This document shows positions 20,081-30,513 of a DNA stretch of 64,000 nucleotides, one piece after another. This DNA comes from Pyropia haitanensis. Lineage: Eukaryota; Rhodophyta; Bangiophyceae; Bangiales; Bangiaceae. The notes beneath the pieces are model-generated. The model did no database searches, was not told the DNA's origin, and saw nothing but the letters and a program-made list of their open reading frames with translations. Position 1 is the first letter of the stretch; each line of letters begins with the position of its first letter. The translations under genes and the position numbers were made by a program. The stretch covers positions 2,538,955 to 2,602,954 of the forward strand of contig SDUX01000005.1 in NCBI GenBank assembly GCA_008729055.1. The letters run 5' to 3'.

Positions 20081-20769
20081 TGGCTACTCTAGCTCAGCTC
20101 GGAGCGGCGGCGGGGGTGGACACTGAGCAGATGAGGCACGGCTTGTGGGTCCCCAGAAACGCTGGTACACGAGGCCCCATGTGACACTTTAGGCCCCATG
20201 TGCAGAGACTGTGACATCCTGGGTCCCGGGGCAAAGCATGCGCAAGATGGCAGAAGTCAAGTCGGAACTCGGACCGAGATAGGGCCCCCAGCTGGACCCT
20301 TGGACCCACCTGGACCCACCCTAGAGACCTGGCCCTGATGGGACCATGGGGTCACACGCCTACGCATGGCCCAGGCCTAGGCCTTGGCAGGTGCGTGGGG
20401 CGACGGGCTACAAGTCCCAGTGAGTCCAGCAGACACTGGGGACCATATGGACAACATTTGGTTTTTGCAAGATTTTTTGGATTGGGGGGCTACTTCTCTG
20501 TCGTCACCGTCGTGGCGCCCATCTTGTTCCCCGGCATCCACATTGGTCCAAGTGCATCCCCGGGGATCCGACCGGATTAGACGCGTTGCAAGAATGTGGG
20601 ATCAAGAGTTGATTTTATTTGGTGTTGCAACGCCCGATGCCACGGCGTGGGCTTACACAGGATCCCGCGCTTCCGCGTCCCCGCCCCCCCTCCCCGGGAT
20701 GCGCGGCCCTCCCCCCCTCGGTGGTGGCGGTGGTCGCCGGGGTCCTTGCGGTGGTTGCGGTGGTCGGGG

Positions 20770-21420
20770 CCCCCGCGATGGTGATGGTTGACCCCCCCCC
20801 CCCCCCCCCCCCCCGCGACGGTGGTGGTGGTGGGCCCCTCCCCCTCGTCGGTGGTGGTGGTAGTGGACGGCCCCTCCCCCTCGGTGTCGTCGGCGGTGGT
20901 CGGGGTCCTCTCGGTGGTGGAGGTTGCCGGGGGCCCCCACACGGGGAGGTGGTTGGGGCGCCCCCGTGCGTGGCGGTGGTTGGGGCGCCCCCGCTCGCGG
21001 TGGCGGGCGGGGTCCCCGCGGTCGTAATGGTGGTTGGCCCCCCCCCCCCCTTGGCGGTGGTGGTGGTTGGCCCCCCCCTCGACGGTGGTGGTGGTTGGCC
21101 CCCCCCCCCCTTGGCGGTGGTGGTGGTTGGCCCCCCCCCCCTCGACAATGGTGGTGGTTGGCCCCCCCCCCCCCTTGGCGGTGGTGGTGGCTGGCCCGCC
21201 CCCCTCCCTCTTGACGGTGGTGGTGGTGGCGGTCGCCGGGGTCCTTGCGGTGGTTGCGGTGGTGGTGGTCGGCCTCCCCTCCCCTCGACGGTGGTGGTCG
21301 GGGCCCCCACACGGGGAGGTGGTTGGGGCGCCCCCGCTCGTGGTGGTGGGCGGGGGCCCCGCGGTCGTGATGGTGGTGGGCCCCGAGGTGGAGGGGGGCC
21401 CGTGGGGATGTGGTGGCGGG
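20770..21420. repeat. GGTGGTGGTTGGCCCCCCC minisatellite
   Basis: An array of C runs alternating with GGYGGTGGTGGTTGG blocks, unit about 33 bp, best seen at 21030-21190, with more diverged units on both sides. It opens long Thr/His/Gly or Val/Gly frames on both strands that I regard as artefacts of the repeat. Confidence 0.85.
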
Positions 21421-22451
21421 GATCGGTGGGTACGAGGGGACACGTTGGCACAGGGGACCAAGGGTACGGGGATACGGGAACAAGGGGACGGGGGAACCCG
21501 GCCGGGTCCGCTTATCAATGCGGGCCCGTGTACTCGCCACACACCCCCCCTTTCTCCCCTCACCCCTCCCCAACCGGCGTGCCGACGGGGGTGCCCACTC
21601 GGCGCCCCCGGCGCGTGGGCTCCCCCGACCCCCCCCCTACCTGACGGGTGTACCGCCATGGGAGGGGGAGGGTAGGGGGGCCCGCACCACGCCAGGCGGT
21701 GGGGGGCGGGGGCGCCGACTGCGCCCACCCCTCCACACGCCCACCATCACCCCCCCGCGACGCGCTGGCGGCGCGCACCTCCCCGCCTCCCGACCCTCTC
21801 GCCCCCCCCTGGCGTTTGTAGCGTCCTAGGGGGGGGGCAGGCGGTACGGGGGCGCGGGGGCGCGCGCCCCGCCGACGTGTCGCTGCCGACCCCTCGACCC
21901 GCTGGTTCCATACGGACCCCCCACCCTTCCATCCGAACCCACGGTTCACTGGGGTGCTGGGGCCATACCGGGGGTCGTCGGCCATAGCTCCTGGGAGCCC
22001 GTGCCGCCCCGCCTGGATCCCCGTTGACCCCCCGTACCCGTGGTCCCTGCCGTAATCCGCGTGGGCCGGCGGGACGCTCGGCCTTTGTGAGGGGGCCATG
22101 TGGCGTTCCGCTGAGCCCAGGGTCGCTGCGGGCCCACGGGTCGGTTCCTTGGGTCGCGGATACCAGTGTGACGTGGCGGCTCGTTGGCCATGGGTCCTTG
22201 GCCCGGTTCCTGGGATCCCATTGGTCTATCTCGGCCCGGGTGACTTGGCCGGGTCGGGGACCACTGGATCCATATCTCACGTGATTTCTCGCTTTTCTCT
22301 GCTTGTTTTCGTGCCTTCCCCTTTTTTCCCACTGGGTTTTTTTCTGGGGAATGGCATTTGTGTGTGGGGGGTTTTCGTCTGCTTTTCGTCTGGTTTTTGG
22401 TTGCTTTTCGCCCGATTTTGGCCGGCCGGGGCTCGGGTTGTGAGTCCTGGC

Positions 22452-22480
22452 GGGCCCGGTGCCAGCAAGGCACCGGGCCC
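22452..22480. repeat. Perfect 12-bp-arm hairpin between gypsy elements
   Basis: GGGCCCGGTGCC (22452-22463), loop AGCAA, GGCACCGGGCCC (22469-22480). It lies about 240 bp before the protease of the second gypsy element, within a T-rich to GC-rich stretch (22270-22690) that could be leader or LTR sequence. The rest of 20081-22690, outside the minisatellite, shows no gene. Confidence 0.8.
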
Positions 22481-22689
22481 CTGAGGGTACTTGGGTGGGG
22501 CCCCGGGGTTCCCCGGGAGCCCAGTGCGTAAACCAACGGATGTTTGGGTTCTTGTTCCCTCGGGCTTTTGTCCTGTGTACCCGTGCCTCGTTCCGGGGTG
22601 GGCGAGTGGATCCGCAGGTTCCCTTCTCCGTTCCTTCCTGGGTCCGCCTGTGTTGACCTGTCCCCGTGGTCCCCTGGGTTCCATTGGAA

Positions 22690-24731
22690 TAACGCTACAA
22701 GTTTGCTTCCCGTGTCATAGTGGACACGGGCTCTGCTGCATCCCTTATCCAGGAGGAACTTCTTTCGGATGGGACGACGTTGAATGCCGCGGACCCATCA
22801 CGGTGGCATCTGTTTGATGTCAATGGGGGACTTCCCCCCATTGTGGGGTCCATTGACTTGGGTGTTTGCATCGGGTCGTACCGGACGACGCTGACCTTTG
22901 GGGTAGTCCCCCGCATGTCCGTCCCAGTGCTCCTGGGGACGGACTTCACCGACGTCCACATGCCCGCTATCTGCGGCCCACAGTGATATGTGCGTTTGTT
23001 TAATGGAGAAAGTGTCCCCATCTTGCGGTATGGACGGACTGTTAACACACAGCCCGTGGAGGTAACGGCCTCAACCCCCATGCCTCAGAGGATGAGCGCG
23101 ACCATTTGCGTGGCCAAGGGAGTGCAGTTGCCTCCCCGGTCTCGTGGATACGTATTTGTATCCTCGTCGTTTCAGGGGAACGGGTTCGTCTCCCCCATTG
23201 ACCGAGTGTATCACAAACACCAGGTGCAAGTGGCACCTGGATCCATGACGTGTGGGAAGGGACAATCCTAGTGGGTGGAGATACTCAACACCTCGAACTA
23301 GTCTCGTCGCCTCCCCGCGGGAATGAAGATCGCCTCGATCTGCAACCACGAGGGGAGCATCACTGCCGTGACTAACGAGCAGTGGGAAAAGCTTGGCACT
23401 GACCTATGCCAAGACACTCCGCCAGAGTCGGCGGAGAAGATGCCTCATGTGCATCGGGATAATGTCCCGAACGCACTGCATCAGTCTCTGGATGAAGTGA
23501 TCCAGAAACACTACAAGTTGTGGAACGGTGATCTTGGACTCATCAAGGCCACTGAGCATCGTATCCGGCTCAAGCCGGGGGCCAAGCCAGGCCGCTTGAA
23601 CTCCTACCGGATGGGCCAAGCGTCTCGAGAACTTACTCGAGAGCAAGTCCAACGAATGAGCGACATGGGTGACATTGAGCCCAGCTCAAGTGAGTGGGCG
23701 AGCCCCATAATCTTGGTGCCCAAGCCAGACGGCACCGTGCGGTTTTGCATCCACTACCGCAAGCTCAACGAGCGGATGGTGAAGAATAGTTATCCTCTGC
23801 CGCGTATAGACGACTGCCTCGACTCACTTGGCGAGGCAAAGTTCTTCTCGACGTTGGATTGCAACGCGGGATACTGGCAGATCCCCATAAGTGAGGAGGA
23901 TCGCCACCTGACGACGTTCCCGTGCCACTGTGGCCTCTATCAATGAACACGACTCCCATTTGGGTTGTGTAACGCACCTGCGACGTTCCAGCGTGCCATC
24001 GACATGATACTCGCCGGAGTCAAGTGGCAGTATGCCCTCGTCTACCTGGACGATATCATCGTGTTCTCCCAAAGTGCGGAAGAACACGTGTTCCACGTGG
24101 ACAAGGTGTTCACCCTGCTGAGTGAGGCAGGCGTGACACTCAAGCCGTCCAAGTGCCACCTCTTCAGTAACGAGGTGGAGTATCTAGGCCACATAGTCCG
24201 GCCTGGATACATCAGCGTCAATGAGAAAAATCTTAAGGCGATACGTCGGGCGAAGTTCCCCCACACGCAGACACAGCTGAGGAGCTTCCTCAGCATGTGC
24301 AATGTCTATAGACGCTTTGCGCGAGACTACGCCAAAGTGTCCGCCCTTCTGAACAACTTGGTGAGTTCCGAGCTGCCCAAGACATTGGCCCCTCCAACAG
24401 AGGTGGAGCAAGAGGCGTTTGACAGGTTACGGGAGCTCCTCTGTAACCCGCCAGTGTTGGCCATCCCGAAGTCAAGAGGCCACTATATTATTGACGTTGA
24501 TGCCAGCTACGACCAACCTGGTTGCTGCTTGCTTCAACAGCAGCCCACGGGAGAATACCTGCCCGTTGGCCACTATAGTAAGGGTCTGACACCCGCACAG
24601 AAGAACTATACTGTGACGGAGATAGAGGGCCTCTGCGTAGTATGGGCAGTCTCCATGCTACGACCCTACATCGAAGGAGCGAAGTTCCTCATTCTATGTG
24701 ACCACAGGGCTCTGCGGTGGATACTCGCCAC
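22690..24731 (+). pseudogene. Ty3/gypsy protease-RT-RNase H with in-frame stops
   Basis: A single frame carries the whole region but is broken by TGA (22984-22986), TAG (23269-23271), TAG (23299-23301) and TGA (23944-23946). Recognisable parts in order: retropepsin VDTGSAASLI and VPVLLGTDFTDVH; RT entry segment EHRIRLKPGAKPGR; KPDGTVRFCIHYRKLN, YPLPRIDDCLDSLG and FSTLDCNAGYWQIP; catalytic VYLDDIIVFS; HIVRPGYISV; RNase H start YIIDVDASYDQPGCCLL and LCDHRALRWIL. It ends abruptly inside RNase H where a 460-bp LTR begins. The stops make it non-functional. It is a different lineage from the copy at 17.4-20.1 kb, which has diverged codon use and sequence, though RT motifs are shared (ATFQRAIDMILAGVKW). 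Confidence 0.92.
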
Positions 24732-25296
24732 TGTAGCGTTAACGCTCGGCCTCCTCCCCAAAGCACGGGGAGGAGCGCGAACGCTTGGGATCCCAAGACG
24801 GGACACCGGAAGATGTTCCCCCGCTGATCCGCCAACTGTAGCGTTAACGCTCGGCCTCTTCCCTAAAGCACGGGGGGGAGCGCGTACGCTCGGGATCCCA
24901 AGAGGGGACACCGGAAGAAGTTCCTTCGACGGGCCACCACGCGACCTGCGTGTGCCGGGTTGGCGCTTCCGACAAGCACGAACAAGACGTGTTGGAGCCA
25001 GACAGAACTTTCATGGGGAGCTAGACCGGGCCAATCCGCCCCGCTCCCCCACGCATATAAACCCACTCGCACGCATGCGAGCAAACACGCAAAACAGCCC
25101 TCCAGACATACCCCCAGCAACAACCGGAAAATAGACATTCTCACTCTCCAATAAAAAGACTCCATCATCAAAGCAAGAAAGAACACACGAATCCGTCTGG
25201 CTCCCGCGCAGAAATCCCAAAAATCAGAAAACAATCCAGCCGTAATACTTTTACGGGGGTGCACTGAAAACCAGAGTCGGATCCAGCGTGAAACCA
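24732..25296 (+). mobile_element. LTR copy A (460 bp) with a duplicated first ~105 bp
   Basis: The LTR begins TGTAGCGTTAACGCTC at 24837 and ends GTGAAACCA at 25296 (TG...CA, 460 bp). Its first ~105 bp are also present immediately upstream (24732-24836), giving a direct duplication. It holds a TATA box (CATATAAACC near 25055) and a polyadenylation signal AATAAA at 25150-25155. The same LTR is found in inverse orientation at 28933-30513, which confirms both ends. It cuts the RNase H frame of the adjacent pol pseudogene. No clear 5-bp target duplication is visible, so it may be the remaining LTR of a rearranged element rather than a simple solo LTR. Confidence 0.8.
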
Positions 25297-26187
25297 CAGA
25301 GATTCTGGTAGAGTTTACTCAGGAAATCTCTATGGAATTCCATCCTAGTTGGAAGGAATTCGTATTAGTCCGGACCATAGTGGGCGTTCCACTACATTTC
25401 GCCCTCCTTAAAAGTCCAGCCGTCCCGGCGCACGTCCAATCATCTGTTAGTTGTCAAATGTCGGGGCCCACGGGACGTGTTTACCTGAGTTGGGTGCAAA
25501 GGATGGTGGGGAGGGCCCGACTCGGCCAATCTCCGAGGTCGGCGCCCTCATGACGTGCTTGTCAATGAGGGGCTAGTGCCAACAGGAATGCTTATTGACA
25601 CTCTCCGCACGAGTGGTGCGCGAGAGGGGGTCTCAGGCCACGCTTGCTTGGTGCCCCCTGCGGGTGGGGGGTGTGATGACTCATCCACTCCCCCGACCCC
25701 TCCTCAGACTGTTTCTGAGAGGGTGGGATGGTGTCGGGCGCCGGGTACACCCGGTACCCTGCGTCGGGGCTCCGTGAAGAGGGGGTCTATCTCGACCCCT
25801 CCCGGAGGAGGCCGATCCTGCACTTCAGGTCGGCTCCCACCACCTACTCTTGGTGGACCTCCTCCGACTCAGAGGGGGGGGGCACATAAGCCCTCTCAGT
25901 CGGGCGACGGGGTGCCGAGTCGGTGTCCCCTTAAATCATTACGACCTGCACACTCGCGGTCATCGCGACGTGGACCGGCTTGGTCACGTCGAGCGTCTCC
26001 TCTCCTTCTCCCCTTTTCCTCCCCGGCTCCCGGTGTCGTGGGACGCCGCGGGGTGTGGGCCGTGCCGGGTCGGCCGCGGCTCGTGCGGGTTGGCTGCCCA
26101 GGTGGCCGGCCGAGTGGGGCGGCGGGCGTCGGCGGGGTGTGCCGCGCCGGGGCGGGGCGGGTGTTGTTGCCCTGCTCCTTCCCCTTT
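25297..26187. other. No gene recognised between inverted LTRs
   Basis: A C/G-rich stretch with palindromic words (for example GGGTACACCCGGTACCC near 25755). Open frames on the plus strand extend into the GCC repeats of the next region and look like composition artefacts. Confidence 0.35.
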
Positions 26188-27324
26188 TCATGTTCCGCTT
26201 TTCCCCCCCCTTCCCCCCCCCTGCGGCGCATCCACGTCGGCCGCGTGCAACAGCCCCGTGCCGAGCGCCGTCACCAGCTCATTCAGCTTGGACGACGCCG
26301 CCGCGGCGGGCGTCGGGGACCGGGGGGCGGCCCCGCCGCCGCCGCCGCCGCCGCCACCGCCGCCGCCGCCGTCGCCATCGCCGCCGCCACCCACCCCAAC
26401 CCCCACCGCGGTCAGCGACGCCCGCCGCCGCCCGCGCGGCGCCGACTGCGGCGGTGTCGACACGCCCAGCAGCGGCGAGCGGCTGCCACCCGGCGGCCGG
26501 CCGCCGCCGCCCGCCCCCGTCATGGATGCGTCCAGCGAGAGGTGCCGCCCTCGCGGTGGGGGCGGTTGGTGGTGGGGGAGCTGCGCGTGCTGCGTGCCGA
26601 GCCGCGGCGGGACGGGCAGCCGGCGGGGGGGGCGAAAGGTGCCGGAGCTGGTGGTGGCCACTGCCACCGCGGCGGTGGGGGCGGCCACGCCCAGCGCGGC
26701 GGCGCCCTCGCCCGCCCGCCCCGTCGCGGCGGCAGCGGCGGTGGCGGCGGTGGCGGCGGCCGCGGCAGACCCCGCCCGCTGGGAGGTGGCCGCGGAGGAC
26801 CCCGACGAGACGGTCGAGGCGGCGGCGAGGCCGTCGGGAGGTGCGGGGGGCGCCGCCGCCGACACCGCCGCCGCCGCCTCCGCCGCCGCCGCCCCGGCGC
26901 CGCCGGGCACTGCCAGAAAGTCCTCCTCCCAGCTGGACGCGGGGGAGGCCGCACTAGCACCCGCGGCACCGCCCTTGGCGGCCGCCCCCGCCCCCGCGGC
27001 GGCGGCCCCCGCGTCCCGCGCCCCCGCGGCCGCTCCCGCCGCCCCGTCGTCGTCGTCGGTGCTGATGCCTCCGTCGGCGCCGTCGTCGGTGGCGGCGCCC
27101 CCACCGTTGGCAGCCCGCCGGTAGTGCCCCTCCTCTGTCCACTCCCCATCGTCCCCCGTATCCCACACGGCCTCGTCCCCACTGACGGGGGGGGGGAGGT
27201 CCGCCGCCGTGCCGCCCGCACCCGAGACGGTTGCCTTTATCGCGGGGGGGCACGGCACGGGCGAAGGGGCGGAAGAAGGGGGGACGGGATAGGGGGGGGG
27301 GGGGGGGGAAAGGCTCTTACCCAA
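26188..27324 (-). CDS. Low-complexity Ala/Gly-rich ORF, possible host exon
   Basis: A 378-codon frame with some content not explained by repeats: PPPVSGDEAVWDTGDDGEWT then EEGHYRRA (acidic, Trp-containing), ASSWEEDFLAVPGG, FRPPRRLPVPPRLGTQHAQL and a final SKLNELVTALGTGLLHAADV. These islands sit among long Ala and Gly runs from GCC/GGC repeats. The N-terminal PPPPPYPVPP stretch reads through C runs and is probably not coding, so the true exon may start near 27230. No domain is recognised. It lies in the 3.6-kb segment enclosed by two inverted LTR copies. Confidence 0.35.
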   Translation of the reverse strand: MGKSLSPPPPPYPVPPSSAPSPVPCPPAIKATVSGAGGTAADLPPPVSGDEAVWDTGDDGEWTEEGHYRRAANGGGAATDDGADGGISTDDDDGAAGAAAGARDAGAAAAGAGAAAKGGAAGASAASPASSWEEDFLAVPGGAGAAAAEAAAAVSAAAPPAPPDGLAAASTVSSGSSAATSQRAGSAAAAATAATAAAAATGRAGEGAAALGVAAPTAAVAVATTSSGTFRPPRRLPVPPRLGTQHAQLPHHQPPPPRGRHLSLDASMTGAGGGGRPPGGSRSPLLGVSTPPQSAPRGRRRASLTAVGVGVGGGGDGDGGGGGGGGGGGGGAAPRSPTPAAAASSKLNELVTALGTGLLHAADVDAPQGGGRGGKSGT

Positions 27325-28932
27325 ACGCGACGGGGGAGGGAGGGAGAATGGCTAGTACCCAAGCACGACGAGGGAGGGGGGGGGGGGGGGGACGGACTGG
27401 TGGGGAGAGAATGGCTCCAACCCGCCCACGGCACACGGAACTGTCGGCCAGTGTTGGCACGCGCACGCTACCGACGCGCACCAGGAGGAAAAAACAACAA
27501 CAGAAAAAGCAGAGCCCAACAAATAACCAAAAGAAGCTCGCAGAAGAAAAAAGAAAAAAAAGTCGGGTGCACGGCGACGGCGGGTGAACGCAGCGCAGCC
27601 GACGTCGCGTCCCGCCCGTGCCGGACGGCGCACCCGTGCCAGGTCGGCGGCACCCCCGCCCCAGCCGTGGCAGACCCGAGGCCGGGTGACCATAGCGGGT
27701 CACGGCGGGCGCCCCCGCCCACGAGCCACCGCCGGCTCAATACGCCTCCGCCGCCGCCGCCGCCGCCGCCACGGTGGTCGTGCGACCCCCAGAGCCTGGG
27801 GCGCGCGCGCGCCACGGCCGGCGTGCCTCGTGGGTGGAGGTGGTGGTTGGGGGTGGGGGTGGGTAGGGCGGGGGGGGGAGGGCAGGGGTGGTGGCGGGGC
27901 TGGCACCCCTACCACGCTGCCCCTGCGGATGCCGCGGGCACGTCGGATGGAGCGCTGGGCCGTGGGGGGGGGGAGGCGCAGCGGGGTCACACCCGGCACC
28001 GGAGCGGGGGGGGAGGGGGGGGTGTGCCAGCGAGACGGAGAGAGTGACAGTTTGGTGGGGTCGCGTGGCGAGGGGGCGGGCGGTGACGGTGGGACACGGG
28101 GCGGGCGTGCGTTTGAAATCGGCCGCTCACGGGACTGTCGGCGGGCGCGGGCCAGACCCGATCCGGATCTGATCGCTGGCGAAAGAGAGAAGTGAGACCA
28201 GCGTCTTGGTGTACTGCTTACATTTGGTGCATTTATCTCGTAATTTCACTGTTGGAAAAAGGCGGGAAGCTTCGCGCGGAGGCCGCCAGAACGGCTCAAG
28301 ACGACGCACCCGGCGCCGCCAGCGCCGCGTCGCAGCCGCCAGCGACGGACAAGTCCAACGACGGCTTGCCGCCTGGTGACGGAAGATGACTGCTTTTTAC
28401 TCCTTCTGTTTGTTTCTGATTGCATCTGGGGGGGATACGCCCTTTGTTTTCTTTGCCGTAGGGCCTGTTTGTAGCTCGAGGTGTCGGGTGGTAAGGGCCT
28501 TCGTTCCGCTTTGTTCTCTGTCCGCCATGAATGATGTGATCGAGGAAAACAAAGGTCGTCGCTCATACACAACACTGTTGCCATCATGGTCGTACCTAGC
28601 AATAACATGCGTGCAATGGGCGTGGACATCTCCACACAGGCTCTCCACGCGTGCACAGTGAAGCGCCCTGTTGTAGGCCCAAAGGACGTTTCAGGGCGGG
28701 TCGGGCGTACACGGGAGCGAGTGCCCGAGCGACGGCCCAGAGACCACCTGGCCGAGGCACCCACGCAACGCGCACGCCAGCCGTGCACCCCTACCTATGC
28801 ATCCCTTCCCCACGTCAAGGCCGCGTCTCCCCCCATCGGTGGAGAGTTGCCTGACCCGTTTTTCAGTGCGCACTTTCGTCGCTCCACGTCATTTGCCGAC
28901 GCGGTTGCGTTCGTACCGGGCCCCAGGGTGAC
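27325..28932. other. G-rich then unremarkable spacer
   Basis: 27240-27410 and 27860-28080 contain G runs and 27740-27770 a CCG repeat. 27480-27570 is A-rich (poly-purine). 28190-28930 is of mixed composition with only short frames. I see no gene or RNA. Confidence 0.35.
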
Positions 28933-29114
28933 TGGTTTCAAGCTGGATTCGACTCTGGTTTTCGGTGCACTCCCGCAAAAGTAATGCGGGTAAATCGTTT
29001 TCTGCTCTGGGTTTTTCTGCGCGGGTGCCAGACGGACTCGTGTGCTTTTCCTTGCTTTTATGGGGGAATCCTTCTATTGGAGAGTGAGAGTGTCCAATTT
29101 TTGGGTGTTGCTGG

Positions 29115-30227
29115 CAGGGTTGTCATCGTTTGGTTTGGTTTACCAAACCTGACCGGAATTCAACCTGATTCACTTGACCGCTGGAGCGTTGAGGTTGAAG
29201 CTAGCATGGCAAAAGGCATTTGTGGAACACGGGTCGCATCCAGCGCCACGTTTCGTACGTGGTTAAATACATGCTTCATGAAGCTCCCGCCATAGTTTAC
29301 CGACGCGCCGGCGGCGGCACCACTCCCCCGTGCCCCGCGGCAGCCGCCACCGCCGTCGCCTCCGCCACAGCCGCCGCCGCCGCCGTCCCTACTCTTTCGG
29401 CGGTGCAGGCCGCTCTCGACGCGCGCGGGCGCCCGACGGCGGCTGGCCCCAAGAAGGCAGCTCTTGGCTGACCGCTTGGGAATAGGCGCGCTGTCGGTGG
29501 ACACTTCGCCAAGGCTGCCCCAGCCGCCACCCGCCCCGTCGGTGGTGCCGCCGCCGCCGCTTACCAGAGCCGGGCTGCCGCCGCCGCAACCGCCGCAGAC
29601 GCCGCCGCCACCACCACCACCACCGACCGCGTCACGCGACAACAGCCGCGCGTCATAAGTGGCGCCCTCGGCGGCGGGAGCCGTCGCCAAGCTTCTGGCT
29701 GGCCGGCTGGTCACTAGTCTGGACGAAAGCCTTCAACTCGCGCCTCCGCGGGAGGCCAGATCTTGGGACGGCGGGCCCCAGCCGGCGCCGCAGCGACCGA
29801 GCAGCGACCCGGCTGGGGTGGTGGCGCGCCTGACAGGCGCCCGACGTGTGCCGCCCCAATTCACAGTGGCTCCGTCGCTCTGTCGGCAAACGCCGCTGTG
29901 GGTGGCAGACGCGAGCTGCGCGCCGACACGAGGCTATGCTTCACTCCGAGGTCGGCAGCACGTGGATTGCCTTGCGTAGCCAGCGTCATGGTGAATCACT
30001 GCCGGCAGTCAATCGCTTGCAAGGGGACACGTCCACGACGTGTGGTATAAGCACAACGCCGCGCAACAGTGCTGAGCAAATAGAAGTGGAGTGATTGAGC
30101 GTTTAAGTTTGCCAAGATTCTCATGAGTAAATATATCTAAGTCTTTCGCTGCTTGGTTTGGTTCATTTCTTGAATTCAACCTGAACAATCGAACCATCCG
30201 TATATTCAACATGAATTCACAACCCTG
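29115..30227. mobile_element. Non-autonomous hAT-like element inserted in an LTR
   Basis: The ends are CAGGGTTGTC (29115) and CACAACCCTG (ending 30227), inverted repeats of the typical hAT CAGGG form, flanked by the 8-bp duplication GTTGCTGG (29107-29114) / ATTGCTGG (30228-30235), one mismatch. Subterminal regions share GGTTTGGTT/AACCAAACC and TTCAACCTGA words in inverse orientation. The insertion interrupts an LTR whose intact copy at 24.8-25.3 kb shows the empty site, so the boundaries are well supported. There is no transposase; instead the interior (29290-29960) is GC-rich and gene-like, suggesting capture of host sequence. Confidence 0.85.
29385..29520 (+). pseudogene. SAP-motif-like fragment inside the hAT-like element
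   Basis: The reading PTLSAVQAALDARGRPTAAG then PKKAALG resembles the SAP DNA/RNA-binding motif (helix, ARGLPTxG, KxxLxxRL). A TGA follows, but the next frame continues LADRLGIGALSVDTSPR, so one base change in length would restore agreement with a SAP-like helix. It lies in the GC-rich cargo of a non-autonomous element, so it looks like a captured and decayed exon. The motif is short and Ala-rich, so the match could be coincidental. Confidence 0.35.
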
Positions 30228-30513
30228 ATTGCTGGGGGGTGTGTCTGACGGGATGTTCTTGCGGGTCTGCACGCATGCGTGCGAGTGGGTTTATATGCGT
30301 GGGGGAGCAGGGCGGGTTGGCCCTGCTTGTCTCCCCAAGAAAGTTCTGTCTGGCTCCAACACGTCTTGATAGTGCCTGTCGGGAGCGCCTACCCGGCACA
30401 CGCAGGTCGCGTGGCGGCCGTCGAAGGAACTTCTTCCGGTGTCCCTTCTTGGGAACCCGAGCGTACGCACTCCTCCCCGGCCCCTCTGGGGAGGAGGCTG
30501 AGCGTAAGGGCCA

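Larger units (their letters stand above)
28933..30513 (-). mobile_element. LTR copy B, inverse orientation, split by an insertion
   Basis: Read on the minus strand this is the same LTR as 24837-25296: it starts TGGCCCTTACGCTC at 30513, has the TATA region at ~30290-30300 and the AATAAA-like region near 29080, and ends GAATCCAGCTTGAAACCA at 28933. After removing the insertion 29115-30227 and its 8-bp target duplication, 460 bp remain, the same length as copy A. Flanking 5-mers (GTGAC and ATCAC) do not match convincingly. It is best read as a solo LTR that later received another transposon. Confidence 0.85.

Noticed and set aside
20577..21728. 383-codon Thr/His/Gly frame on the minus strand
   Set aside because: It is entirely generated by the GGTGGTGG minisatellite; three frames on each strand are open there.
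25555..28047. 830-codon plus-strand open frame
   Set aside because: It is Arg/Gly/Pro-rich throughout, passes through GCC repeats and G runs, and lies opposite a frame with better protein character. The length is explained by the near absence of A/T-rich stop codons in such sequence.
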